From the NCBI RefSeq assembly GCF_900114055.1, contig NZ_FORR01000011.1:57432-121431 (forward strand): DNA of 64,000 nt. The letters run 5' to 3'. Position numbers and translations under genes: made by a program. Position 1 is the first letter of the stretch, and every line of letters begins with the position of its first letter. The DNA comes from Thermoflavimicrobium dichotomicum (lineage in GTDB: Bacteria; Bacillota; Bacilli; Thermoactinomycetales; Thermoactinomycetaceae). Positions 18,946-27,595 of this stretch are shown in pieces. The notes beneath the pieces were generated by a model that ran no database searches, had not been told where the DNA came from, and saw only the letters and a list, made by a program, of their open reading frames with translations.

Positions 18946-19007
18946 TATGATGAGGCTGTTGACAAACCAGCATATAACAGAAACTTTGTCAACAAGCTGT
19001 ATGATGA
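18946..19007 (+). repeat. Core-less dispersed element flanked by 8-bp direct repeats
   Basis: The segment 18954-18999 has the outer parts of the family (GGCTGTTGACAAACC then AGCATATAACAGAAACTTTG-TCAACAAGCTG) without the CCGG...CCGG hairpin core. It is bordered by TATGATGA at 18946-18953 and 19000-19007, which looks like a target-site duplication. It lies directly upstream of the clpP ribosome site. Confidence 0.8.
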
Positions 19008-19040
19008 ACTTGAATTTCATATAAAAAAGGAGCGTTTCAT

Positions 19041-19613
19041 ATGAAATTGGTTCCGACTGTATTGGAACAGACGGATCGTGGCGAACGGGCTTATGATCTT
19101 TATTCACGCCTACTAAAGGATCGCATTGTCTTTGTCAGCGGTTCCATTGAAGATGATATGGCCAATTTGATTGTGGCACAGTTGTTATTTTTAGCTGCTG
19201 AGGATCCTAAAAAGGATATTTATCTGTATATCAATTCACCAGGCGGTTCAACCACTGCTGGAATGGCGATCTATGACACCATGCAATATATCTCCCCAGA
19301 TGTATCTACCATTTGTGTGGGAATGGCCGCTTCGATGGGAGCAATTCTATTGACGGGTGGAACACCTGGAAAAAGGCTCGCTTTAAAACACGCCGAGGTA
19401 ATGATTCATCAACCATGGGGAGGATGCAAAGGGCAAGCAACCGACATTGAGATTCAAACCAGGCGTATGCTGCAAACGAAGGAAATGATTCATGAACTGA
19501 TCGCCAAACATACAGGGCAATCCATTGAAAAAGTGGCAAAGGATACAGAACGGGACTTTTTCTTATCCGCTGAAGAAGCCAAAGCGTATGGACTCATTGA
19601 TCAGGTGCTATAA
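19041..19613 (+). CDS. clpP: ClpP-family protease, divergent paralogue
   Basis: A 190-residue serine peptidase of the Clp system with the complete triad: Ser98 in GMAASMGA, His123 in MIHQPWGG and Asp172 in TERDFF. The N-terminus [20 protein letters not shown] matches the axial-gate residues of housekeeping ClpP. Several core segments ([24 protein letters not shown]) differ from the Bacillus consensus, and the C-terminal tail is short. It may be a second ClpP. ATG 19041 follows AAAAAAGGAGCG. It is in an operon with the reductase 12 bases downstream. Confidence 0.92.
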   Translation: MKLVPTVLEQTDRGERAYDLYSRLLKDRIVFVSGSIEDDMANLIVAQLLFLAAEDPKKDIYLYINSPGGSTTAGMAIYDTMQYISPDVSTICVGMAASMGAILLTGGTPGKRLALKHAEVMIHQPWGGCKGQATDIEIQTRRMLQTKEMIHELIAKHTGQSIEKVAKDTERDFFLSAEEAKAYGLIDQVL

Positions 19614-19625
19614 CGGAGAAAGAAT

Positions 19626-20459
19626 ATGAAGAAGATACTGATTTTAGGGATAAGTGGTACTGTTGGGAAGAAGATGGCCGAGATTTGTTCGGATGATGGC
19701 CGCTTTGAGGTGTATGGTACTTATCAATCCCATGGCTGTGATCTGCCGGTAACCCATTGTTTTGAATGGAATGTCGGAGAAATGGAACGCTTAGGTGCCA
19801 TTTTGCAACAGGTGGAGCCGGATATTGTATTTTCAGCCCTCCGAGGGGACTTCGGACAGCAAATGAATGCGCATCAGCGATTGGCTCGATATGTAAAAGA
19901 AAAAGGCAGAAAATTGATCTTTTGTTCAACAGGGAATGTATTTGATGATGATTTCAGTCAACCACATGCTGAATCTGATCCCGTAAAAGCGCAGAGTGAG
20001 TATGGCCGTTTTAAAGCAGATTGTGAGCGTGAACTTTCGCAATTGTTAGATCGACAGCTGGTCATTTTGCGTCTTCCATTTGTAATGACCCCTGATCCAG
20101 AAAAAATGATGAGGATTTGTTTGCAAAATTGCGAGGATGGGAAATTTCTTGGATTTCATAATCTATATGTAAACATGATTACGGATGAGACCATTGCCAA
20201 GTTTGTTGTACAAATGCTCATGAAGCCAGATGAAGATTTTTATGGTGTATACCATGTCGCTACAACTGATTGGATTTCGCACAGTAAATTGATTGAACAA
20301 ATATTACAAATATATAGTCCGGAAAATAGCAAACTTTGTACAGTTCCTTTTCCGGAGTCAAAGAATAAAACTGCTTATTTTGCTCTTTTGCCAAAGCGGA
20401 TCAACTGGGAAATGACCTGTCTGGATGTATTTCAATATATAGCAGGAAGCCAAAAATAA
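19626..20459 (+). CDS. RmlD-like NAD(P)-dependent sugar-nucleotide reductase
   Basis: A 277-residue extended short-chain dehydrogenase related to dTDP-4-dehydrorhamnose reductase (RmlD). The Rossmann motif is ILGISGTVGKKM, and the catalytic YxxxK is in SEYGRFKADCE. The NVFDDD segment matches the RmlD STDYVFDG region. The substrate is unknown, and no rml genes are near. It is probably co-transcribed with clpP. Confidence 0.82.
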   Translation: MKKILILGISGTVGKKMAEICSDDGRFEVYGTYQSHGCDLPVTHCFEWNVGEMERLGAILQQVEPDIVFSALRGDFGQQMNAHQRLARYVKEKGRKLIFCSTGNVFDDDFSQPHAESDPVKAQSEYGRFKADCERELSQLLDRQLVILRLPFVMTPDPEKMMRICLQNCEDGKFLGFHNLYVNMITDETIAKFVVQMLMKPDEDFYGVYHVATTDWISHSKLIEQILQIYSPENSKLCTVPFPESKNKTAYFALLPKRINWEMTCLDVFQYIAGSQK

Positions 20460-20539
20460 TGCGTCACGTTAAGACGATCGTTTACATGTTCAGCATGATC
20501 ATTTGATACAATAAAAAAATAGATGCGTAAGCGAATTTA

Positions 20540-20575
20540 GGCGAATACCATTAGGGTACCGCCTTTTTCTTTTGA
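20540..20575 (+). terminator. Terminator after reductase gene
   Basis: An imperfect stem GGCGAATACC / GGGTACCGCC is followed by TTTTTC. Confidence 0.65.
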
Positions 20576-20671
20576 TATAAAAGAAGATATGGAAAATCCG
20601 AAGTTGTGCTGGAAGTCCGTTTCGTTATTGGTCCAAACAGATGGATGAACAAGAGAAGAGGTGTAAATGAG

Positions 20672-21367
20672 ATGAAGTCAATTCTTGTCGTTGATGATGA
20701 AAAGAAGATTCGAGAAGTGGTTTTATCCTATTTGCAGAAAGAAGGATATCAAACACAAGAAGCTGCTTCAGGCCAACAGGCTTTGGAATGGATTCGTCGC
20801 TCACCATTTGATCTCATCATATTAGATCTGATGTTACCTGATTTATCCGGAGAAGAGGTATGTAAGAAAGTTCGCCAGCTCTCGTCTGTACCTATTATCA
20901 TGCTGACTGCCAAAGTGGATGAAGAAAACAGGGTGCAAGGGCTGTCTCTGGGAGCCGATGATTATGTAGTGAAACCGTTCAGTCCACGGGAATTGATGGC
21001 CCGTGTCAAAGCCGTTCTTCGTCGCTCGAGTTCCGATGAACTGTTGGCTGATTATCTTTCTTTCAATCAGGGTGATTTGGTCATTGATACGTTAAAACGT
21101 CAAGTTTGGAAACAAGGGAAATCAGTCAGTGTAACGCCGATGGAGTATCGATTGCTGTCCATTTTGGCCCGGCATCCAGAGCGAGCTTTTTCGCGAGAAG
21201 AATTGATTGAAAAAGCGTTTGGTTTTGACTTTGAGGGCGATATACGAACCATTGATCAGCATATGAAAAATTTACGAGCCAAAATTGAAACCGATTCAAA
21301 ACATCCTGCATACATTCAAACCGTATATGGGTTTGGTTACCGATTTCATGGAGAGGACGCCAAATGA
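20672..21367 (+). CDS. OmpR/PhoB-family response regulator
   Basis: A 231-residue regulator with a receiver domain (acidic pocket Asp8/Asp9, phospho-acceptor Asp52 in LILDLMLPD, Lys in VVKPFSP) and a winged-helix output domain ending RTIDQHMKNLRAK...GFGYRF. ATG 20672 sits 8 bases after GAAGAGGTG. The longer frame from 20606 lacks a site. Its stop overlaps the kinase start by 4 bases. The downstream multicopper oxidase suggests a metal or envelope-stress input, which is an inference. Confidence 0.95.
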   Translation: MKSILVVDDEKKIREVVLSYLQKEGYQTQEAASGQQALEWIRRSPFDLIILDLMLPDLSGEEVCKKVRQLSSVPIIMLTAKVDEENRVQGLSLGADDYVVKPFSPRELMARVKAVLRRSSSDELLADYLSFNQGDLVIDTLKRQVWKQGKSVSVTPMEYRLLSILARHPERAFSREELIEKAFGFDFEGDIRTIDQHMKNLRAKIETDSKHPAYIQTVYGFGYRFHGEDAK

Positions 21368-22455
21368 GGGGATTATATGCACGTTTGGCCTTTACATTTA
21401 TCGGCATGGTTTCTGTTGTGATCTTCATTGCCGCGATTGTCTTGATGATCGAAACGCATTATCATTTTTTGCAATATCAAGAACAGGCACCCATATTGGA
21501 TTCACAGATGGTGGCCCTTAATCATCATTTTGAAATGGCGCTGATCCAATCCATTATCTGGACAACGGCTGGTTCGTTGATCCTGGCGGTGACCGTCAGT
21601 TTTTATATTGCCAAACGAATTACAGCACCGCTCATTGAAATGAGAAGGGTGGCTGAAGAAATCAGACAAGGAAATGTGAAACAACGTGTGCAAATTCAGG
21701 GGCGAGATGAGCTGGCTGATTTGGGAAGAGCTTTAAATCACCTGACGGAGCAGTTGGAACAGCAAGAACTGTTGCGTAAAAATTTGACGGCTGATGTTGC
21801 TCATGAACTTCGCACTCCACTGACCACGCTCAAAAGCCATATGGAAGCATTTGAGGATGGGATTTGGGAACCCACACCAGAGCGTATTCATTCATGCTAT
21901 GAAGAAATTGAACGGTTAATTCATTTGGTGGATGATTTGCATCAGTTGACTCGACTTGAATCCCCTGAATTTCAACTATCCATCTCAAAGATCAATCTTT
22001 TGAAAATGGTCCAAAGAAGTGTCAATCAAATGGAAGCAGCTTATTTACAAAAAGGTGTATCGCTTCGAATCGATACCAATCAACCCCTTTGGATGGAAGC
22101 GGATCCGGAACGAATGGTGCAGATTGTCATGAATCTCTTATCAAATGCGCTTAAATTCACTCCTAAGGGAGGTTGTGTAACCGTCCGAATCCAGGAAAAA
22201 GAAGAGCACATTTTCCTTGTCGTGGAGGATACTGGGATCGGTATTCCAAGAACGGATTTGTCCAAAGTATTTGAACGGTTCTATCGCGTGGACAAATCGC
22301 GAAGCCGCCGTCTCGGGGGAGCTGGCATTGGTTTGACGATCGTAAAAAAGCTAGTGGAAGCACATCAGGGAACCATTTGGATTGAAAGTGAGGAAAATAA
22401 AGGGACCAGAGTGACGATCCAGTTTCCAAAAAGTTTTCATGATCATCTTCATTAG
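21364..22455 (+). CDS. Sensor histidine kinase
   Basis: A 363-residue membrane kinase with two membrane segments (about 8-29 and 58-82) around a short extracytoplasmic loop of roughly 30 residues, a HAMP linker, a HisKA domain with the phospho-His147 in DVAHELRTPLTT, and an ATPase domain with N box (NLLSNALKF), G1 (DTGIGI) and G2 (GGAGIGLTIVK). The small sensor loop points to a membrane or metal-type signal. It is the partner of the upstream regulator (ATGA overlap). Confidence 0.95.
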   Translation: MRGLYARLAFTFIGMVSVVIFIAAIVLMIETHYHFLQYQEQAPILDSQMVALNHHFEMALIQSIIWTTAGSLILAVTVSFYIAKRITAPLIEMRRVAEEIRQGNVKQRVQIQGRDELADLGRALNHLTEQLEQQELLRKNLTADVAHELRTPLTTLKSHMEAFEDGIWEPTPERIHSCYEEIERLIHLVDDLHQLTRLESPEFQLSISKINLLKMVQRSVNQMEAAYLQKGVSLRIDTNQPLWMEADPERMVQIVMNLLSNALKFTPKGGCVTVRIQEKEEHIFLVVEDTGIGIPRTDLSKVFERFYRVDKSRSRRLGGAGIGLTIVKKLVEAHQGTIWIESEENKGTRVTIQFPKSFHDHLH

Positions 22456-22509
22456 ATCTTCACAATTCCTCCTTATGATCAAGATGAAGTTGTTCGAGGA
22501 GGAATTGAG

Positions 22510-24120
22510 ATGAAGAAATGGAAGCGCATGATGAAGAATAGTGCCTGGCTACTCATATCCACTTTGGCGATTGCGGGCTGTAGTGCGACAAATACTTCTC
22601 CTGGTGAACACACACAGCATATGGGTCAGGTAGAAGAGAATATGCTGAAGACTCCTAAAGTGATGAAAGATAAAGACGGAAAGACCGTAAAAGAATTTAC
22701 GGTTACCGCTAAGGAAACAAAGTGGCAGATTTCTGATGGTTTGCAAGTAAATGCATTGACCTATGATGGAAGCGTTCCAGGGAAAACCATTCAAGTGGAA
22801 CAAGGTGATAAAGTTCGGGTCCATTTAAAAAATCAGTTGAAAAAGCCTGTTTCCATTCACTGGCATGGATATCCGGTTCCCAATACGATGGATGGAGTTC
22901 CTGGTATGACCCAAGATCCTGTTGAACCTGGCAAGTCTTTTACTTATGAATTTGAAGCAACTGTTCCGGGAACCTTTTGGTATCACTCTCACTTCGATAG
23001 TTCCAACCAAGTAGATCAAGGATTATATGGAGCTTTTGTTGTGTTGCCCAAGCAAGAGGATGAAAAATTTGACCGTGAATATACTCTGATTTTGGATGAA
23101 TGGCAAGGAAAAGGGAATCAAACCATGGACCACTCTCAGATGAACCACTCCCAGATGGATCATTCTCAGATGAACACGAGTAAGAATCATTCTGAAATGA
23201 ATATGAACAACCACTCGAGTTCCAGCCAAAATCACTCAGAATCACATAACAAAATGCCCAATATGGATCATGATGAAATGATGAAACAAATGTACAATGT
23301 CTATTCAGTGAATGGCAAATCCGGCTCACTGGTTCAACCACTCAAAGTGAAAAAAGGGGAAAAAGTTCGATTGCGCATCATCAATGCAGGCTATTTGACA
23401 CACGACATGCATTTGCAAGATCAATCCTTCCGTGTACTTTCTACAGACGGAAATGCCATTAAGAATGCAAAAACAGTGAAAGACCAACTCGTTTCCATCG
23501 GAGCTGGAGAAAGATACGATCTGGGCTTTGTAGCCGGTAACAAAAGTTTTGCGATAGATTTTCATGAAAAAACAGCCGGAGCAAAATCCCTGGTGATTCC
23601 CGTTCAGGTAGAAGGCAGTACATCTTCCAAACAACAGGCAGATCATCATCCATTGCCTGTACTCAATATGGCTAACTATGTAGCAGAAAAAGAGAAAACA
23701 GCTTCTTTTGATTCTTCTTATACTCTGCGTCTGAATTCAACAATACAAAATGGAGAACAAGTCTATACCATTAACGGAAAAACATGGCCCAATACAGATC
23801 CCATCCCTGTGAAAAAAGGCGAAAAAGTAAAAGTAACCTTGATCAATGAAGGAAAATCAGATCATCCGATGCATCTGCATGGGCATTTCTTTGATGTATT
23901 AGCGAAGAATGGAAAGCCAGTAACAGGACAAATCAAAAAAGATACACTCGTTCTTAAACCTGGGGAAAAGTACGAGATTATGTTTGTAGCTGATAATCCT
24001 GGTCATTGGATGTTCCATTGTCATGACTTGCATCATGCTGCTTCAGGGATGATGACAGATGTAAATTATCAAGATTATAAAGGTTCCTATCGTGCGGACC
24101 GGAACAAAACATCTGAATAG
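22510..24120 (+). CDS. Multicopper oxidase lipoprotein with His/Met-rich insert
   Basis: A 536-residue secreted laccase-like enzyme. The lipobox LAIAGC is at about residue 24. The four copper motifs are HWHGYP, WYHSHFD, HPMHLHGHFF and HCHDLHHAASGMM, which supply the T1, T2 and T3 coppers. Between cupredoxin domains lies a low-complexity stretch (about 205-265) of repeated H-S-Q/E-M and N-H units, like the Met-rich copper-binding insert of CueO. It probably oxidises Cu(I) or organic substrates outside the membrane. It follows the two-component operon on the same strand, 54 bases on, and ATG 22510 has GAGGAGG. Confidence 0.92.
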   Translation: MKKWKRMMKNSAWLLISTLAIAGCSATNTSPGEHTQHMGQVEENMLKTPKVMKDKDGKTVKEFTVTAKETKWQISDGLQVNALTYDGSVPGKTIQVEQGDKVRVHLKNQLKKPVSIHWHGYPVPNTMDGVPGMTQDPVEPGKSFTYEFEATVPGTFWYHSHFDSSNQVDQGLYGAFVVLPKQEDEKFDREYTLILDEWQGKGNQTMDHSQMNHSQMDHSQMNTSKNHSEMNMNNHSSSSQNHSESHNKMPNMDHDEMMKQMYNVYSVNGKSGSLVQPLKVKKGEKVRLRIINAGYLTHDMHLQDQSFRVLSTDGNAIKNAKTVKDQLVSIGAGERYDLGFVAGNKSFAIDFHEKTAGAKSLVIPVQVEGSTSSKQQADHHPLPVLNMANYVAEKEKTASFDSSYTLRLNSTIQNGEQVYTINGKTWPNTDPIPVKKGEKVKVTLINEGKSDHPMHLHGHFFDVLAKNGKPVTGQIKKDTLVLKPGEKYEIMFVADNPGHWMFHCHDLHHAASGMMTDVNYQDYKGSYRADRNKTSE

Positions 24121-24136
24121 ATAAGCATGAAAGAAT

Positions 24137-24172
24137 AAAAGCCGATTTCCATTCCTGGTAAGTCGGCTTTTA
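24137..24172. terminator. Bidirectional terminator between oxidase and murF
   Basis: Stem AAAAGCCGATTT / AAGTCGGCTTTT lies between the convergent oxidase and murF genes, with A and T runs on either side. Confidence 0.9.
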
Positions 24173-24175
24173 TTA

Positions 24176-25561
24176 TTAAGCATGGTTCTTCAATCTTTTT
24201 ACTATTTTTTCTAAATGCAACTTACGGGAACCTTTAAAGTAAATAATGGCATTTTTAGGTGCACGTAGGAGATGGCGGACGACCTCACCATGTGAAGAGC
24301 AAATTTTGACCTTGTTTTTGTCCATTCCGTTAGCGATCGCTGTTTTTGCAATAATGCGGGCATTTTTCCCGATGGTAATCAGCTGTTCTAACTTGAGTTG
24401 ACTTGCATATTTCCCTACACGTTTATGTGAAGGATAAGTTAAACGTCCTAATTCAAGCATATCGCCTAATACTGCGACAGCAGGTCGTTGACGAGTCAGA
24501 TGCCTCAAGACCTGAAGTCCTGCAATCATCGCGGTCGGATTGGCATTCCATGCGTCATTAATGATCAGACGATTGGACTGGCTGCGAAGGAGTTGCAGTC
24601 TCATTTTAGGAGTGCGAAACTGGGCAAGGCCTTTTTGTATTTCTCCAATAGACATTCCCATCGCTCTTGCTACACCAATGGCAGCTAAAGCGTTATATAC
24701 ATTATGGATTCCGAATGTGGGGATAAAGAAAGGATATCGTTTACCTTTGATCAATGCCTCAAACTTCATTCCATTTTTGGCAAATCGGACATTTGTCCCT
24801 TGGATGTGTGCACGATGTTGGATGCCAAATGTTCTCACTTGGCCCATAAAATTCTGTACATTTAGCTTCCGGGAGCGTTGATCATCAGCATTTAAAAATA
24901 GAATTCCTCCGGATCTCATTCCATCAATGATCTCTTGTTTCGCTTTGACGACAATATCTAAATTTCCCAAGCTTCCGACATGTGCTTCTCCGACGTTGGT
25001 AACGACACCAATGTGAGGTTTTACAATAAGACATTGCTTTTTAATGTTATTTAATGATTTCATACCCATTTCCAGTAAGAGAAGCTTGTGATGAGGTTTT
25101 AACTGGATCAAGTAATCTGGTAAGAAGGTAAATGTATTTAAATTCCCTTCCGTTTTTACCATAGACCATCTGGAACGCAAAATGGATGAGACCATTGCTG
25201 TTGTTGTAGACTTACCTGCACTTCCGGTAATTCCGATTACTTTGACTGCGTGTTGACGCCAATTCCAGTGAGCTAATTTCCAATAAGCAGCAAATGGATC
25301 TCTTACTTTAATGATACCGATGCCATGCGGAATGCTTGATGCAGATGCTTCGAGAGGGAGGACTACCGCGAGCGGTTTTATCTGGCGGATTGCTTTGAGC
25401 TGTCTGGACCAGTTTACTTTTTTGGAATAGAAGTAAACCTGCTCTTTTTTTAATCGTTTGGGTTTGGCAAAATTAACTGAATGAACCAGAAGTGTCCGAC
25501 GTCCGGAGAGGATTTGCCCCTCTATTATTTGTGCTAATTTTCCAAGAGTGATGGCTTTCAT
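24176..25561 (-). CDS. murF: MurF-like Mur ligase
   Basis: A 461-residue ATP-dependent ligase with the Mur architecture: an N-terminal UDP-binding domain (TLGKLAQIIEGQ), a central ATPase domain with the P-loop ITGSAGKSTTT, the NVGEAHVGSLG segment and the C-terminal domain with NDAWNANPTAM. MurF adds D-Ala-D-Ala to the UDP-MurNAc-tripeptide. The gene stands alone, away from ddl and the mur cluster, so it may be a paralogue acting on a related substrate. ATG 25561 follows GGGGAGGTAC. Confidence 0.85.
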   Translation of the reverse strand: MKAITLGKLAQIIEGQILSGRRTLLVHSVNFAKPKRLKKEQVYFYSKKVNWSRQLKAIRQIKPLAVVLPLEASASSIPHGIGIIKVRDPFAAYWKLAHWNWRQHAVKVIGITGSAGKSTTTAMVSSILRSRWSMVKTEGNLNTFTFLPDYLIQLKPHHKLLLLEMGMKSLNNIKKQCLIVKPHIGVVTNVGEAHVGSLGNLDIVVKAKQEIIDGMRSGGILFLNADDQRSRKLNVQNFMGQVRTFGIQHRAHIQGTNVRFAKNGMKFEALIKGKRYPFFIPTFGIHNVYNALAAIGVARAMGMSIGEIQKGLAQFRTPKMRLQLLRSQSNRLIINDAWNANPTAMIAGLQVLRHLTRQRPAVAVLGDMLELGRLTYPSHKRVGKYASQLKLEQLITIGKNARIIAKTAIANGMDKNKVKICSSHGEVVRHLLRAPKNAIIYFKGSRKLHLEKIVKRLKNHA

Positions 25562-25669
25562 GTGTGTACCTCCCCAACGGCTGGATCAACCAATCAAAGG
25601 GCTTGAGTTGATGTCTGTGTTATCATATTCAGTTGATTGGAAAAGGGGATTAGGTAAGGGCCTAATTTT

Positions 25670-25710
25670 ATGGCCCGTACCACTTTGATGGGGATACGGG
25701 CCATTTTTTG
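25670..25710. terminator. Hairpin upstream of murF
   Basis: A 10-bp perfect stem ATGGCCCGTA / TACGGGCCAT is followed on the plus strand by TTTTTTGGG. No plus-strand gene precedes it, so it probably ends the small minus-strand ORF at 25760 or an antisense transcript. Confidence 0.6.
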
Positions 25711-25759
25711 GGATCTCATTATGAATCGGTACGCTTTTGGGTCAGCCTTTGGATTTTTT

Positions 25760-25861
25760 TCATTTATTTTTGCTTTTAGCGGTAAGAAAATGGTATAAGG
25801 CTACAACTGCAATAGGAACAATAAAAATGAATATCCAAAAATAACTCGTCCATGTACTCAT
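25760..25861 (-). CDS. Possible 33-residue single-span membrane peptide
   Basis: ATG 25861 opens a 33-codon frame: a short polar start (MSTWTSYFWIF), one strongly hydrophobic span (IFIVPIAVVALYHFL) and a basic tail (TAKSKNK), the normal layout of a small inner-membrane peptide. The good ribosome site AAGGGAGG lies 31 bases upstream, and the in-between frame is open (LQELTFPVYN) but has no usual start codon, so the true start is uncertain. I do not recognise a family. Confidence 0.35.
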   Translation of the reverse strand: MSTWTSYFWIFIFIVPIAVVALYHFLTAKSKNK

Positions 25862-26004
25862 GTTATAAACAGGAAAAGTTAATTCCTGTAAACCTCCCTT
25901 CCTTGATTCAATTGTTGATGCCTCTTTTGGATCTTAGTATGTGTTCGAATCACTTGAAGTAAATAGCCAATAATTAGTGTTATGACTGAGAAGGGAGTAT
26001 TTGT

Positions 26005-26040
26005 TTGACAGTCTTCTCCTATTACCTTAAATTTAAGATA
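26005..26040 (+). promoter_or_regulatory. marR promoter and operator
   Basis: TTGACA (26005-26010), 17 bp, TAAATT (26028-26033). The 18-bp TACCTTAAATTTAAGATA (26023-26040), whose centre CTTAAATTTAAG is a perfect palindrome, covers the -10. It shares 16 of 18 positions with a sequence on the azoreductase promoter. Confidence 0.75.
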
Positions 26041-26075
26041 CATCAGGTAATAGTAAGAGCAAGGAGTTGAACTCC

Positions 26076-26534
26076 ATGTCTGAGATCCATGAAAAAGATT
26101 GTTCGCTTGAGTTATTTATTGTGTTGGCACGAGCCTATAACTGGGTTAATGCTCATGTCACACGTGATATCAGGCGTTATGGATTAAATCCGACAGAGTT
26201 TGGTGTATTGGATTTGTTGTATCATAAAGGTCCGCAACCTCTCCAACAAATCGGGGAAAAGATTTTAATATCCAGTGGAAATATTACGTATGTGGTAGAT
26301 AAATTGGAGAAAAAATGTTTGCTTGTGCGAAAACCTTGTCTCAAGGATCGACGTGTGATCTATGCGGAATTAACCGAGAAAGGCAAATCGTTTTTTGCCA
26401 GTGTTTTTCCCAAGCATAAAGCAGTGATCCAACAAGCAGTAAGCGGATTGGATGAACAGGAGAAAGAAGTGGTTACAGATTTGTTAAAGAAATTGGGATA
26501 TGCAGCACAAAAGAGTTATCATTCAGAATGTTGA
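26076..26534 (+). CDS. MarR family regulator, probable azoreductase repressor
   Basis: A 152-residue winged-helix dimer of the MarR family: LNPTEFGVLDLLYHKGPQPLQQIGEKI leads into the recognition helix (SSGNITYVVDKLEKKCLL), and the wing is RKPCLKDRRVIYAELTEKG. ATG 26076 is 9 bases after AAGGAG. Matching palindromes over its own -10 and that of the downstream azoreductase point to a repressor of both. It is similar in arrangement to MhqR/YodB-type sensors of quinones and diamide. Cys residues are present (Cys9, and two near 82-87), so redox sensing is possible. Confidence 0.88.
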   Translation: MSEIHEKDCSLELFIVLARAYNWVNAHVTRDIRRYGLNPTEFGVLDLLYHKGPQPLQQIGEKILISSGNITYVVDKLEKKCLLVRKPCLKDRRVIYAELTEKGKSFFASVFPKHKAVIQQAVSGLDEQEKEVVTDLLKKLGYAAQKSYHSEC

Positions 26535-26548
26535 CGGTGTACCCAAGG

Positions 26549-26592
26549 CTCCTTTTCCATATTGTCCTCATTTTTGCTCACTGGAAAAGGAG
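26549..26592. repeat. Hairpin related to the dispersed repeat family
   Basis: CTCCTTTTCCA / TGGAAAAGGAG form an 11-bp perfect stem around 22 bases. It keeps the CCTTTTCC-GGAAAAGG heart of the family but not the CCGG ends. It follows the MarR gene without a T run, so it is not an ordinary terminator. Confidence 0.55.
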
Positions 26593-26667
26593 TCATCTGA
26601 TAGTTCATCCATAGCTCAAATGAAGGTAGATGGAATTATTAAACAATCGAAGGTTTAAAACTAAGTC

Positions 26668-26708
26668 TTGACTTATTCTTTTTATTCCATTATCTTAAAT
26701 TAAAGATA
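26668..26708 (+). promoter_or_regulatory. azoR promoter and operator
   Basis: TTGACT (26668-26673), 17 bp, TATCTT (26691-26696). The near-palindrome TATCTTAAATTAAAGATA (26691-26708) starts at the -10 and matches the operator on the marR promoter at 16 of 18 positions. Confidence 0.78.
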
Positions 26709-26856
26709 AACAAATTTAAACTAATTGGTGAAGGATATCTCGGTCCAATATTTATTACTTCATTTCTCTTAATGTAGAGATTTTTGCAATGTAAAAAAAA
26801 GGGTTTCTTCACCACTCGATGCAACCATAACTAAAACAGTAAATGGAGGAATCGCA

Positions 26857-27483
26857 ATGAGTACCGTTTTATTCGTTAAAGCAAATCCTCGTCCGTTCGA
26901 ACAAGCAGTTAGTGTAAAGTTATATGATGCTTTTTTGGATGCATATAAAAATGTTCATCCAGAAGATGAAATCGTAGAGCTGGATCTTTTTGCAGAAAAA
27001 CTCCCTTATTATGATTTGGATATGATTAATGGTATGTATAAACTGGCGAATGGCCTGGAACTGTCTCCTGAAGAAGAGAAAGCAGCGGATCTTGTGCAAA
27101 CGTATCTAAATCAGTTTTTGGCAGCAGATAAAGTCGTTTTTGCTTTCCCTATGTGGAATTTTACCATTCCAGCCGTTTTGCATAACTACCTGGACTATTT
27201 GTGCCAAGCAGGTAAAACGTTCCGTTATACACCTGAAGGACCTGTTGGCTTGCTTGCAGATAAAAAAGTGGCCATCCTTCATGCCAGAGGGGGCGTGTAC
27301 TCAGAAGAACCGATGGCCTCTAGAGAAATGGCAGCGAATTATGTCACACAGATCATGAACTTCTTGGGTGTGCAAGAGGTTCAATCTGTCATTGTGGAAG
27401 GGCATAATCAATATCCAGAACGAAGTGAAGCGATTATTCAAGAAGGAATTGAAAAAGCAAAAAAATTGGCAGCCGAGTTTTAA
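26857..27483 (+). CDS. azoR: FMN-dependent NADH-azoreductase
   Basis: A 208-residue flavodoxin-like quinone and azo reductase. Family motifs are VKANPRP at the N-terminus, FPMWNFTIPAVLHNYLDYLCQAGKTFRYT (flavin loop) and ARGGVYS. It reduces quinones or azo dyes by two electrons and protects thiols. ATG 26857 follows AAATGGAGGAATCGC. It has its own promoter with an operator matching that of the upstream MarR gene, a long leader of about 150 bases and a strong terminator. Confidence 0.94.
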   Translation: MSTVLFVKANPRPFEQAVSVKLYDAFLDAYKNVHPEDEIVELDLFAEKLPYYDLDMINGMYKLANGLELSPEEEKAADLVQTYLNQFLAADKVVFAFPMWNFTIPAVLHNYLDYLCQAGKTFRYTPEGPVGLLADKKVAILHARGGVYSEEPMASREMAANYVTQIMNFLGVQEVQSVIVEGHNQYPERSEAIIQEGIEKAKKLAAEF

Positions 27484-27487
27484 ATAA

Positions 27488-27528
27488 AATGGGGCTGACT
27501 CAAAAGGTTAAGAGTCAGCCCCATTTTT
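27488..27528 (+). terminator. Terminator after azoR
   Basis: Perfect 11-bp stem GGGGCTGACTC / GAGTCAGCCCC, then ATTTTTG. Its inner 25 bases recur exactly at 60911-60935. Confidence 0.92.
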
Positions 27529-27595
27529 GATTGAAACAAACGACTAATTATTGTAAAATTTACATAAATATGGATATAAAAGGAGGATGATGAAT

